Shown piece by piece: positions 7,084 to 14,925 of a stretch of 52,500 nucleotides of DNA. The notes below the pieces were generated by a model. It was given only the letters and a program-made list of their open reading frames with translations, was not told where the DNA came from and ran no database searches. The translations under genes and the position numbers were made by a program. Source of the DNA: Gammaproteobacteria bacterium (GTDB taxonomy: Bacteria; Pseudomonadota; Gammaproteobacteria; Steroidobacterales; Woeseiaceae). The stretch's first letter is position 1. Each line of letters opens with the position of its first letter. The stretch spans positions 1 to 52,500 of the forward strand of contig JAOUHU010000016.1 in NCBI GenBank assembly GCA_029884455.1. Reading direction: 5' to 3'.

Positions 7084-8016
7084 GTGATGTCGGCGACGCG
7101 CGGCAGGCACGTCGAAGTGACGCAAGCTTCCGGCTACTGGGTCGGCCGGTTCGCGGCCATGGCCAGCCCCTGCGAAGTCCTCTGCGAGGCACCCAACCGG
7201 GCGCAGGCGCTGGCGCTCACGAAGATCGCCGCCGCCGAGGCCTGGCGCATTGAAGACCGCTTCAGCCGTTACCGCGCCGGAAACGTCATTGACCGCATCA
7301 ACACCGCCGCCGGTGCCGCCGTTTCCGTAGACGCAGAGACGGCGCAATTGATCGATTTTTCCAGGACACTGTACGAGCTGTCGCATGGCAAATTCGACGT
7401 TACCTCGGGCGTATTGCGGCGTGTGTGGGTTTTCGACGGCAGTGACAACATTCCCGATGCGGCGGCGGTGCAAAGCGTAATGCCGTATGTCGGCTGGCAA
7501 CGTGTGAGCTGGCAATCGCCGACACTGCAAATGCCGGCCGGCATGCAGATCGATCTCGGCGGGATCGGCAAGGAGTATGCGGTGGACAGGGCGGCCGAGT
7601 TGCTGCGGCAGGCAAGCGACCTCAGTTGCCTGGTCAACCTTGGCGGCGACCTGGTGGTTACGCGCCAACCGCGGTTTCGCGACTGCTGGTCCGTGGGCAT
7701 CGAATCGACGGCAGCGCAGGTATCGCTGCCGGCGAGCCTCCTGAAGCTTAAGGTCGGCGCCCTGGCGACGAGCGGCGATGCGCGCCGTTACCTGCTAAAA
7801 GGCAAGCGGCGTTACAGCCACATCCTCGACCCGAAGACTGGCTGGCCGGTGCCGAACGCGCCGCGGTCGGTAACGGTGGCTGCCGACACCTGCACCCAGG
7901 CAGGCATGCTCAGTACGCTGGCCATGCTCGAGGGCGATGCCGCCGAGGCGTTCCTGGCAGCGCAGGGCGTACAGTACTGGTGCGATCGCGGTTCAGAATT
8001 CGTACTCGACGTTTAA
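7084..8016 (+). CDS. apbE: FAD:protein FMN transferase (ApbE family)
   Basis: A 310-residue ApbE-family enzyme, which transfers FMN from FAD to a Ser/Thr of a target protein in a Mg-dependent reaction. Family landmarks: FSRYRAGNVIDRIN (60-73), HGKFDVTSGVLRRVW (101-115), QIDLGGIGKEYAVD (155-168), LVNLGGDL (183-190), SGDARRY and YSHILDPKTGWPV near 250-265. The likely target is the DUF3570 protein encoded just upstream. Odd point: no signal peptide or lipobox is visible, although most ApbE proteins work in the periplasm. There is no room to extend upstream because the DUF3570 stop is six bases away. The start is a GTG at 7084, with an ATG directly after it. The last 24 bases overlap the convergent outer-membrane protein gene. 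Confidence 0.9.
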   Translation: MMSATRGRHVEVTQASGYWVGRFAAMASPCEVLCEAPNRAQALALTKIAAAEAWRIEDRFSRYRAGNVIDRINTAAGAAVSVDAETAQLIDFSRTLYELSHGKFDVTSGVLRRVWVFDGSDNIPDAAAVQSVMPYVGWQRVSWQSPTLQMPAGMQIDLGGIGKEYAVDRAAELLRQASDLSCLVNLGGDLVVTRQPRFRDCWSVGIESTAAQVSLPASLLKLKVGALATSGDARRYLLKGKRRYSHILDPKTGWPVPNAPRSVTVAADTCTQAGMLSTLAMLEGDAAEAFLAAQGVQYWCDRGSEFVLDV

Positions 8017-8688
8017 CTTCAGGGTCCGGTCCGGGCTTTCGTCGTCCATACCAAGGAACACACCTGCTTCCCAACGCAGCTTCCTGCCCGGCGACAAGCG
8101 ATACAGCCCGGTGAGCACAGGTCCCAAAGCCAGCGTGTCCTGCCCGAGATGAAACTCAAAGGCCGGTTGCAGCGACTCGCTGAGCCGGTAACGTGCCTGG
8201 GCCCTGAGCTCGGTTTCAATCTCGTCCTCGACGCCCGAGCCCCATTCGTAGACCAGGCCGAGATTGGCAATACCGGTCCAGCGGCCGAAATCCCGGCTCG
8301 CCAGCAGCCTGGAAGTAACCTCCCAGATCTGGGTATCGATTCCCCGCTCGATTTCGAACACCACGCCCCAGTCAAACGCAAACTCTCCCTGCTCAGTGAG
8401 CTGCCACTTGGCTTCGAGCTCGTAGGCATTGATGGAAAGATGTTCATTGTCGAAGCGCGTACCGATCGCGTAGAACTCCAATGCCCATCGATCTGAAAGC
8501 GCATGCCCGACGCCGAAAGAATATTTTTGCGCGTCGCCGAGTTCGTCGTCGTACTGAAGGATCGAACGCAGCTCAATTTCAGTCTCGAGGGCCTCGACGT
8601 ACGGGTCATAAATACGGTCGACGACGATGCCGTCGGCGCATGCGGCAGCCGGAACCAGCAGCATGCCGATGGCAAGATATCGATTCAT
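7993..8688 (-). CDS. Outer-membrane beta-barrel protein of the FTR1 operon
   Basis: A 231-residue protein with a cleavable signal (MNRYLAIGMLLVPAAACADG) and about ten amphipathic strands, ending in LNVEYEF with a terminal aromatic, as expected for an outer-membrane barrel. No known catalytic motif. It is last in the minus-strand operon that starts with the response regulator at 11833, and its ATG overlaps the FTR1 stop by four bases (ATGA). Its 3' end overlaps apbE by 24 bp on the other strand. Context suggests a pore or binding protein working with the inner-membrane iron permease and periplasmic cupredoxin. Specific function unknown. Confidence 0.75.
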   Translation of the reverse strand: MNRYLAIGMLLVPAAACADGIVVDRIYDPYVEALETEIELRSILQYDDELGDAQKYSFGVGHALSDRWALEFYAIGTRFDNEHLSINAYELEAKWQLTEQGEFAFDWGVVFEIERGIDTQIWEVTSRLLASRDFGRWTGIANLGLVYEWGSGVEDEIETELRAQARYRLSESLQPAFEFHLGQDTLALGPVLTGLYRLSPGRKLRWEAGVFLGMDDESPDRTLKLNVEYEF

Positions 8689-9482
8689 TGCACCCTGGTC
8701 GGCACCTGGCCGGCTGCCCTGAATCCGAGGAATATTGATAAGGCCATGAGCGCAATGCTGGCCGTGTAGACCAGTGCCTCGGTTGCCGATGGTGTTGCCT
8801 CGTAACCGACCAGGGCGTACAGCAGCTGGCCGGGCAGCGAGTCCTCGGCAATGAAACCGGACGAGTCCCAGAGTGGACCGGCGACGCTGATCCAGTCGGC
8901 CTGGATGAGCAACCGCGTCGCCTGCGCGGACATTCCGGCTGCCGCCAGCGCCAGCAGCGCCAGCGCAATGCGCAATGTGCGGCGCACCGGCATCGCGAGC
9001 AGGAAATAGTAAAAAAGTACGCCGATGCTGCAGCCAATGGCGGCGCCGGCGAACGAGCCGAGTCCCACACTCGGCATGAAATTGTCCATGTGCAGGAAGC
9101 CGGTTACGAAGACCAGGATTTCCGAGCCTTCGCGCGCGGCTGCCAGCGCGATCGCCGTGCTCATGGCCGTCGGTAACACCCGGCTGTTGCGGTACGGCTG
9201 GCTGCCTTGGCGCGCGATCAGGAACACGATGAGTAGCAGGGCGGCATAGGTACCGAATTGCAGCAGCGCATTAACAAGTTCCTGGCCGACGCCATCGAAA
9301 AGATTCGATACCGGGCCGAGAAAGTAGCCATAGGCTGCGGCACCGACGAGCCCGAGCGCCAGGCCAGCTGCCAGCCAGCGTGACGCCAACTGCAGCGGAC
9401 GCGAGACGGCCAGCAGCACGCTGATCATCAGCGTCGCCTCGAGCACCTCGCGCAGCACGATGATGACGCTGTTAACCAGCAT
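8685..9482 (-). CDS. FTR1-family high-affinity iron permease
   Basis: An inner-membrane iron permease of the FTR1/EfeU family, about 265 residues from the chosen start, with seven hydrophobic segments. Both REXXE iron-coordination motifs are present: REVLE at 11-15 and REGSE at 117-121. The start at 9482 is chosen because it lies eight bases after CAGGA and leads straight into the first membrane segment. The open frame extends to 9596, but that extension is basic, not signal-like, and lies inside the upstream cupredoxin gene. In EfeUOB-type systems a cupredoxin-domain partner delivers or oxidises iron for the permease, and here a cupredoxin gene overlaps directly upstream. No EfeB-type peroxidase is seen in this window. 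Confidence 0.9.
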   Translation of the reverse strand: MLVNSVIIVLREVLEATLMISVLLAVSRPLQLASRWLAAGLALGLVGAAAYGYFLGPVSNLFDGVGQELVNALLQFGTYAALLLIVFLIARQGSQPYRNSRVLPTAMSTAIALAAAREGSEILVFVTGFLHMDNFMPSVGLGSFAGAAIGCSIGVLFYYFLLAMPVRRTLRIALALLALAAAGMSAQATRLLIQADWISVAGPLWDSSGFIAEDSLPGQLLYALVGYEATPSATEALVYTASIALMALSIFLGFRAAGQVPTRVQ

Positions 9483-9837
9483 CGCCATCATCCTGCACGA
9501 CAATCCTGCCGAGCGCCGTGGCCGGATTGAATTCGCCAAAGAACGGGTATTCGCCGGGTGGCAACGGTCCGATAAAAATGATCGCCTTGCTGCCACCCAT
9601 AATGACCTTCTCCCGGTTCAGCTCAAAGCTCTCGAATTCCTCCGGCGTCGGGTCGCGGTTGAAGACAATCAACTTGACCTTGGTGTGTGCCGGAATGACC
9701 AGCACATCCGGCTCGAACAGGTGATTGCGGATTTCGATCTCGAACTCGGGCGTTGCTGCATGCGCTGCCACTGCCAGGCCGAGGGCAATAGAGATTAGCC
9801 AGCAACGCGCGCCAGGCCTGGAATCTGACTTCAGCAT
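9472..9837 (-). CDS. Periplasmic cupredoxin-domain protein (EfeO-like)
   Basis: A 121-residue protein with a signal peptide (cleavage near AHAATPEF) and one cupredoxin-like domain of the kind found at the N-terminus of EfeO and in stand-alone partners of FTR1 permeases. The pattern NRDPTPEEFESFELNREKVI followed by GEYPFFGEF is diagnostic. In many relatives the segment after this reads F-H-P with a metal-binding His; here it is FNPATALG, so that His is replaced by Asn. This suggests it does not hold a classical copper site. It overlaps the kinase gene upstream (ATG inside the last codons) and the FTR1 start downstream. Likely role: periplasmic iron handling for the permease. Confidence 0.85.
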   Translation of the reverse strand: MLKSDSRPGARCWLISIALGLAVAAHAATPEFEIEIRNHLFEPDVLVIPAHTKVKLIVFNRDPTPEEFESFELNREKVIMGGSKAIIFIGPLPPGEYPFFGEFNPATALGRIVVQDDGDAG

Positions 9838-11177
9838 GCGCTGTGCCTTGTGAATATCAACGGTGACTGGAAGTCTGCAGGAAATATCACGCTTACCGTT
9901 AGCCCGGGGCCATCCGCGTTGTTCTCGATCACGATATTGGCATGGTGCAGGTCACCGATGTGCTTGACGATCGACAGGCCCAGGCCGCAGCCGTCCGCGG
10001 CACTGCTGTGGCGGTCGCCGCCAACGCGGTAAAAGCGGTCGAATACGCGGCTGATTTCGGCCAGTGGAATGCCCGGCCCCGTGTCCGCGACGGACAGGCA
10101 TATGCCGAGCTCCGCGCGATCCACGTGCACCGTTATCGAGGCACCCTCGGCAGAGTACTTGCTGGCATTCAGGATCAGGTTGCTGAGCAGGATGATCAGC
10201 GAATCGCGATCCCCGGTTACCGTCTGCGCGCTGCCGGTCAGCGATATTGACTGCTGCCTGGCGTCAATGTCGGCATAAAGATCGCCGATAACCGACTGCG
10301 CCAGGGCATGCAGGTCGACTTCCTGCATATTCGCCTGGTACGACTCGGGCGTGGTGCGATACAGCAGCATGATCTGCTCGATCAGGTGGCTCAAGCGGTT
10401 AATATCGCGGTCCAGGGTGCGCAGCGCATCCGTCTCGTCCGGGTACTCGTTGCGCAGGTTGTGGATATGCACCTTAATGGCACTGAGCGGTGTTCGCAGT
10501 TCATGCGCCGCATCCGCCGAAAATCGCCGTTCCCGCAGTACCGACTCCTGCAGGCGACGCAACAGGTCATTGATCGCATCGACAACCGGCGCCAGCTCGA
10601 CCGGCGGATTGCTCGTGGTCAGCCGGGAAAGATCGTCAGCGCGCTTGCCGCCGAGTTCCTGCGCGAGCTTCCTGACCAGCGACAGCCCGTTGCCAACCAC
10701 CAGCCAGACCACCAGTGCGACCAGCGGAAGGCTGGCGACGATCGGCATGACCGCGTGCAGAATCACTTTATCGGCGAGTTGTGTGCGAATGTCGATACGT
10801 TCACCAACCAGCAGCCAGCGCTGCTGTTGCTGGTCGAAGCGGCTGAGCACGCGCCAGCGGAATCCCTCGAAGTTCTCGTCCCGATAACCGTCTTCAAAAA
10901 CAGTGATGGGCGCATCACTGGTGTTCGCCGAGCGTTGAATCAGTTTTCCGTCCGCGGACCAGATCTGGAATGCCATCAGGCTCGAGGGCGCATCGACCAG
11001 TGGTGTGCTCACGGTGCGCATCGTTGCAATCAGCGACACCGCATCATTCAGCTGCGAATCGAGCAGCGCCTCTGCCTCGATCATGCTGGAGCGATAGCCG
11101 TACACCGCTGCCACAAAATTGCCAAGCGCGACTGTCGAGAGCAACGCAACAATAAGGTAAGTACGGATTGACGTCAC
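9831..11177 (-). CDS. Sensor histidine kinase (QseC/PmrB type)
   Basis: A 448-residue membrane kinase. TM1 at about 6-27 and TM2 at 140-163 flank a 110-residue periplasmic sensor region of the 2CSK_N type. The H-box is FSADAAHELRTP with phospho-acceptor His225. The N-box (NLILNASKYS), G1 (DTGPGIP) and G2 (GCGLGLSIV) motifs are intact, so the enzyme should be active. The GTG start at 11177 overlaps the stop of the response regulator gene by four bases. Downstream it overlaps the cupredoxin gene. Such kinases sense iron, acid, polymyxin or small signals; here the co-transcribed iron genes point to an iron- or redox-linked signal, which is inference. The related regulator at 20684-21343 has lost its own kinase, so cross-phosphorylation is possible. 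Confidence 0.9.
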   Translation of the reverse strand: MTSIRTYLIVALLSTVALGNFVAAVYGYRSSMIEAEALLDSQLNDAVSLIATMRTVSTPLVDAPSSLMAFQIWSADGKLIQRSANTSDAPITVFEDGYRDENFEGFRWRVLSRFDQQQQRWLLVGERIDIRTQLADKVILHAVMPIVASLPLVALVVWLVVGNGLSLVRKLAQELGGKRADDLSRLTTSNPPVELAPVVDAINDLLRRLQESVLRERRFSADAAHELRTPLSAIKVHIHNLRNEYPDETDALRTLDRDINRLSHLIEQIMLLYRTTPESYQANMQEVDLHALAQSVIGDLYADIDARQQSISLTGSAQTVTGDRDSLIILLSNLILNASKYSAEGASITVHVDRAELGICLSVADTGPGIPLAEISRVFDRFYRVGGDRHSSAADGCGLGLSIVKHIGDLHHANIVIENNADGPGLTVSVIFPADFQSPLIFTRHSAC

Positions 11178-11833
11178 GGCTTGCGAATCGTGTAGCCGAC
11201 ACCGCGGATGGTCTTGATCAGGTCGCTGCCGAGCTTCTTGCGCAGATGATGCACGTGCACCTCGATGGCATTGCTGGATACTTCTTCACCCCAGGCATAC
11301 AAGCGCGTTTCGAGTTGCTCGCGCGTTTGCACCTTGCCGATATTCTCCATGAGTTGCTTCAACACCATGTACTCGCGCCGCGGCAACTCCACCGGAACAT
11401 CATCGAGACAGACCTGCTGACGGATAGTGTCGAGCGAAACGTTGCCGACGTGTATGTTGCTCTGCAAGACCGTGCTCAGGCGGCGCTCGATAACGCGTAA
11501 CCGCGCTATCAGTTCCGGCGTTTCAAAAGGCTTTGGCAGGTAGTCGTCGGCACCGAGATCGAGTCCGGATACACGTGCGTCGACACTCGATCGCGCCGTA
11601 AGTATGAGCACCGGGATGGTGGAGCCGTTGGCGCGAATGCTCTTCAGGACATCGAGCCCGTCCATGTCCGGCAGGCCAAGGTCGAGGACGACAATGTCAG
11701 GCGGCTCGACTTCAATGACATGCCGCGCCGCCTTGCCGTCACGAACATGATTTGTAATAAAGCCCACGTTGCGGAGGGCTTTGCACAAACCGTCGGCAAG
11801 CGATTGATCGTCTTCGACCAGGAGAATCTGCAT
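11174..11833 (-). CDS. OmpR-family response regulator 1 (QseB/PmrA type)
   Basis: A 219-residue regulator. The receiver domain has the acidic pair Asp8/Asp9, phospho-acceptor Asp51 (VVLDLGLPDMDG), LTAR at 78-81 and Lys101 (LPKPF). The C-terminal OmpR/PhoB winged helix includes LPRREYMVLKQL, the recognition region SSNAIEVHVHHLRKKLG and a TIRGVGYTIRKP wing. It heads a five-gene operon: regulator, kinase, cupredoxin, FTR1, outer-membrane protein. It differs from the regulator at 20684-21343 at 27 of 219 positions counted by eye. Most differences lie between residues 120 and 146 or are conservative, and the DNA-reading helix is nearly unchanged, so both should recognise the same site. The 17-bp boxes at 4925, 11996 and 25777 are the candidates. 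Confidence 0.92.
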   Translation of the reverse strand: MQILLVEDDQSLADGLCKALRNVGFITNHVRDGKAARHVIEVEPPDIVVLDLGLPDMDGLDVLKSIRANGSTIPVLILTARSSVDARVSGLDLGADDYLPKPFETPELIARLRVIERRLSTVLQSNIHVGNVSLDTIRQQVCLDDVPVELPRREYMVLKQLMENIGKVQTREQLETRLYAWGEEVSSNAIEVHVHHLRKKLGSDLIKTIRGVGYTIRKP

Positions 11834-11859
11834 TCGATCTTGCCGTCCCCGTAATGGTG

Positions 11860-11943
11860 GTTCGCTGCATCAGGAACCAGTCGATCCAGCTGCGGTGCAG
11901 CGCTCTGCGTTTTCAGTAAATACTTTGCCGTTTTCTCCGGCAA
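11860..11943 (-). pseudogene. Remnant of the 3' end of a periplasmic TPR gene
   Basis: The minus strand just upstream of response regulator 1 can be read as TAKYLLKTQSAAPQLDR. This aligns with EEAEKYLLKAQSAPPRPDR near the C-terminus of the intact TPR protein at 21380-22039, which sits directly upstream of response regulator 2. The DNA aligns over roughly 60 bases. The rest of the TPR gene is missing, and about 70 bases of its end are deleted relative to the intact locus. It has no start and no complete domain. It shows that regulator 1 once followed a TPR gene too. Confidence 0.65.
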
Positions 11944-11995
11944 TTGTACGTTTTTCTGGTCGCTTTCTCGATGGCTGGGAGATTGCCGAGCAAAG

Positions 11996-12012
11996 CTTAA
12001 GGCAGCCTTATG
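11996..12012. promoter_or_regulatory. CTTAAG-N5-CTTATG box in the divergent regulator/symporter promoter region
   Basis: CTTAAGGCAGCCTTATG. On the plus strand a -10-like TTAAAT starts 22 bp downstream (12035), the same spacing as at the box at 4925, and leads to the symporter gene at 12080. On the minus strand the flank CTCGATGG lies exactly 21 bp from the box, as it does at the box at 25777 in front of the hemolysin/ligase operon. The element may therefore control both directions, including autoregulation of response regulator 1, whose start is 163 bp away. Regulator identity is inferred. Confidence 0.6.
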
Positions 12013-12079
12013 GTCGCCTGAAATTTCGCCGCTGTTAAATCCATTGGATTTTTCCGCGGCGACGCATTAGCGTCGACGC

Positions 12080-13810
12080 ATGGACATCTATACGGTAACG
12101 ATCGCAATCAGCATCCTGGTCTACATTGCGATCGGCGGCTATGCCGGGCGCGGCATCAAGCAACTCGATGACTACTACGTTGCCGGCCGCCGCGCGCCGA
12201 CACTGATCATCCTCGGTACGCTGGTCGCGAGCGTCATGAGCTCGACAATGTTCCTCGGCGAAGCCGGCTTTTCCTACGCGGGCCAGGCGGGCCCTTACGT
12301 GCTGTTCCCGCAAACTGCCTGCATTGGCTATGTCATCGGCGCATTGTTTTTCGGCCGCTATCTGCGGCGCAGCCGTGCCACCACGGTCGCGGATTTCTTC
12401 GGCCAGCGATTCAACAGCACGCGCGTGCAGGCACTGGCTGGATTCACGATCATTCTCGCGCTGGGCGGTTACCTGCTGGCCGTGACCCAGGGCGCAGGTA
12501 TCCTGCTGTCGCAGTTATCGGATCTGAGTTACGCCGAGGCCCTGGTCGTCGCCTGGCTGAGTTACACGCTGTTCACGATTTATTCCGGCTCGCGTGGCGT
12601 GATCCTGACCGACACGCTGATGTTTTTGCTGTTCACCTTCGCGAGTTTCTTTGCGATTGTGTTCCTCGTCGACCACTTCGGCGGCTGGCCCAGCATTATC
12701 GAGGACCTGGTCGCGATCGAAGACAAGGCAGACCTGATGTCCTGGCACGGCATTGTCGGTTCCGGCACCGAGTGGCCGACGGCAACGGATTACCTGATCT
12801 GGGCGCTGGTGATCGACTTCAGCTGGATGCTGGTCTACTCGGTCAGCCCCTGGCAATCGAGCCGGCACCTGATGGCTAAAAATGAACACGTGGTACTGCG
12901 TGCCGCCATCATTGCCTGCGTGGTGGTTGCCCTGTTGCAGGTCATGGTCTATGGCATGGGCGGCGTCATCAATCTCGGCAAGTCGGATATCGAGCCTTAC
13001 GAAAGCGCCACGATCTGGGCATCGCTGTACATGCTGCCGAAAGTACTCGGGGCCCTGATGCTGGCGGGTATCGTGGCCGCGATCCTGTCCTCGGCATCGA
13101 CCTTCCTGTCGCTGGTCGGCTTCAGTGCCAGCAACGACATCGGTATTCACAAAAGCCTGGACGAAAAGAAAACCCTCTTCTTCAGCCGCGCCATGATGCT
13201 GGTCATAGGCTTGCTGGTACTCGCCGCGGCATTTCTGTTCCCGCCGGACATCTTCTGGCTGACGACGTTTATCGCAACCGTGTTTGCCTCTTCCTGGGGC
13301 CCGGTTGGCTTCATGAGCATCTGGAGCAAGCGCATCACCGAATCCGCCGCATTCTGGGGCATGCTGTCGGGACTGGTGTGCAACGTCGTGCCGAAATTTT
13401 TCGAGTTCATCGGCATGCTTGACCTGTCGTCTTACCTGGATCCGGCGATCATCGGCGCTGTCGCCAGCCTCATCGTCACGATCGCCGTATCGCGCGTCAC
13501 GTTTGTGAGCAACGAAGAAAAGGCCTATATCCAGAAACTGCACCAGACGCCCGCCGATGAAATCAACAGCAAAAGGACGCGCAACACCTGTCTCGCCTCC
13601 GGCGTGCTGATCGCCAACGGGCTGATCATGCCCCCTGTGCTGATCAACTACTACGTGCGACCCTACCAGTCGGCAACCGGGACCCTGTTCTCGGATGGTT
13701 CGCTCAACTGGTTTACGGGTGAGGCAATGCTCGCGCTGAGCTGGTTCGTATTGTATGTTCCGCTAGGTATCTTCGCGATGCGCGCAATTCGAAAGAATTA
13801 TTCAAGGTGA
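12080..13810 (+). CDS. Sodium:solute symporter family (SSS) transporter
   Basis: A 576-residue inner-membrane protein with about 13 hydrophobic segments and the SSS (PutP/SGLT-like) pattern. It has an unusual early DDYYVAGRRAP segment after TM1, then GTLVASVMSSTMFLGEAGF, the TYSGSRGVILTD-like loop (here IYSGSRGVILTDTLMF) and a conserved ILSSASTFLSLVGFSASNDI core near residue 340. The last pattern contains the small and hydroxyl residues of the Na2-type site. The substrate cannot be told; SSS members carry sugars, amino acids, organic acids or vitamins. The ATG follows the CTTAAG-type box and a -10-like TTAAAT. A DUF1428 gene follows after six bases, so the two form an operon. Confidence 0.88.
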   Translation: MDIYTVTIAISILVYIAIGGYAGRGIKQLDDYYVAGRRAPTLIILGTLVASVMSSTMFLGEAGFSYAGQAGPYVLFPQTACIGYVIGALFFGRYLRRSRATTVADFFGQRFNSTRVQALAGFTIILALGGYLLAVTQGAGILLSQLSDLSYAEALVVAWLSYTLFTIYSGSRGVILTDTLMFLLFTFASFFAIVFLVDHFGGWPSIIEDLVAIEDKADLMSWHGIVGSGTEWPTATDYLIWALVIDFSWMLVYSVSPWQSSRHLMAKNEHVVLRAAIIACVVVALLQVMVYGMGGVINLGKSDIEPYESATIWASLYMLPKVLGALMLAGIVAAILSSASTFLSLVGFSASNDIGIHKSLDEKKTLFFSRAMMLVIGLLVLAAAFLFPPDIFWLTTFIATVFASSWGPVGFMSIWSKRITESAAFWGMLSGLVCNVVPKFFEFIGMLDLSSYLDPAIIGAVASLIVTIAVSRVTFVSNEEKAYIQKLHQTPADEINSKRTRNTCLASGVLIANGLIMPPVLINYYVRPYQSATGTLFSDGSLNWFTGEAMLALSWFVLYVPLGIFAMRAIRKNYSR

Positions 13811-13816
13811 ACGACT

Positions 13817-14203
13817 GTGAACTACATCGACGGATTTGTGATCGCCGTGCCCACGGCGAACAAACAACGATTCATTGACCACGCCGAAACCGGCGACAGC
13901 GTGTTCATGGATTTCGGCGCGATTCGCGTTATCGAATGCTGGGGGGACGATGTACCCGATGGCAAGCTGACCGACTTCAGGAAGGCCGTGCAGGCGAAGG
14001 ACGACGAGACAGTTGTGTTCTCCTGGATAGAATGGCCCGACAAATCGACACGGGATGCCGCCATGGCCAAAATGATGGACATGATGAACGATCCGTCGAA
14101 GGTGGATCCGCGCATGGATCCGGCCAAGAACCCGATGCCGTTCGACGGCAAGCGGCTGATTTTCGGCGGCTTTGCGCCGGTGGTAAGCCTGCAGCGAGAT
14201 TAA
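13817..14203 (+). CDS. DUF1428 family protein
   Basis: A 128-residue cytoplasmic protein that matches DUF1428 (YbaA-like) along its whole length: MNYIDGFVIAVPTANKQRF at the start, GAIRVIECWGDDVPDGKLTDF in the middle, VVFSWIEWPDKSTRDAA, and a GKRLIFGGFAPVV end. The fold is a dimeric ferredoxin-like alpha/beta barrel. Relatives are small dimeric proteins without an established reaction. The start is a GTG six bases after the symporter stop, and the two genes are surely co-transcribed. Downstream, 36 bp separate it from the convergent cytochrome gene. Confidence 0.85.
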   Translation: MNYIDGFVIAVPTANKQRFIDHAETGDSVFMDFGAIRVIECWGDDVPDGKLTDFRKAVQAKDDETVVFSWIEWPDKSTRDAAMAKMMDMMNDPSKVDPRMDPAKNPMPFDGKRLIFGGFAPVVSLQRD

Positions 14204-14239
14204 AAAACTACAATCGTTAAGCCCTTGCCGGCACAGCTC

Positions 14240-14866
14240 TCAAAGGCTGTCAAATTCGTCTTCCCAGCCGTCCGCCAAGGTATGTGCGATTCCCTGGTGG
14301 CAGTCGATGCAGGTCTCGCCCCGTTCCTGCGCCCGTTCCTCAGTATGTTTCGACCTGGCACTGCGTTGCTGCATCTCAAGGTCCATGTGTGCCAGTTCGT
14401 GACAGTTCCGGCATTCCTGGGAGTTTGACGCTTTCATGTCGGTCCAGACACGGTTGGCGAGAAACAGTCGCCGGGCATCGAATTTTTCGCGCGTATCGAT
14501 GGTGCCCAGCATCCAGTGCGGAAGTTCGTGGATCGAGGCGCGCATCTTGCGCGTCATCTTTGCGGTCCATTTCTTTGGTACGTGGCAGTCGGCGCAGACC
14601 GCACGCACGCCGGTACGATTGTTGTAATGAATCGTTGTCTGGTATTCCTCGTAGACGTTGTCGCGCATTTCGTGGCAGGAGATACAGAATGCCTCCGAAT
14701 TGGAATACTCGACCGCCGTGTTGAGGCCGCCCCAGAATATTATGCCAACGAGAAACAGTGCGTAGCCGCCGGACGGTATGCCGAGCCAGTACCACTTTTT
14801 CGGCCTGGCCCACAATCGTTGCCAGAGGTTTTTCTGTGCTGCGGAATCCGTGTCACTGCCTGCCAT
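14240..14866 (-). CDS. NapC/NirT-family tetraheme cytochrome c
   Basis: A 208-residue membrane-anchored quinol dehydrogenase-type cytochrome. A single N-terminal membrane anchor (about residues 30-50) precedes four CxxCH heme sites: CISCH, CADCH, CRNCH and CIDCH. The overall spacing and the KKWTAKMTRKMRASIHELPHW segment are those of NapC/NirT/TorC-N proteins, which pass electrons from menaquinol or ubiquinol to periplasmic reductases. The ATG at 14866 is chosen over 14890 because GGAGG lies six bases before it. A diheme cytochrome gene lies 59 bp upstream on the same strand. No nitrate, nitrite or TMAO reductase is present nearby, so the electron acceptor is unknown. Confidence 0.9.
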   Translation of the reverse strand: MAGSDTDSAAQKNLWQRLWARPKKWYWLGIPSGGYALFLVGIIFWGGLNTAVEYSNSEAFCISCHEMRDNVYEEYQTTIHYNNRTGVRAVCADCHVPKKWTAKMTRKMRASIHELPHWMLGTIDTREKFDARRLFLANRVWTDMKASNSQECRNCHELAHMDLEMQQRSARSKHTEERAQERGETCIDCHQGIAHTLADGWEDEFDSL

Positions 14867-14925
14867 GATCGACCTCCCGGTGAACTGCAATCGCCGCTGT
14901 TTCGGAAACGGAGCCCGCAGTGCAG

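Noticed and set aside
7747-7752. A CTTAAG hexamer inside apbE
   Set aside because: There is no second half-site at the 11-bp period and it lies within coding sequence, so it is not counted with the three regulatory boxes.
12515-13543. A 342-residue open frame on the minus strand within the symporter gene
   Set aside because: Its product is a charged His/Gln-rich sequence with no domain; the opposite strand encodes a full SSS transporter.
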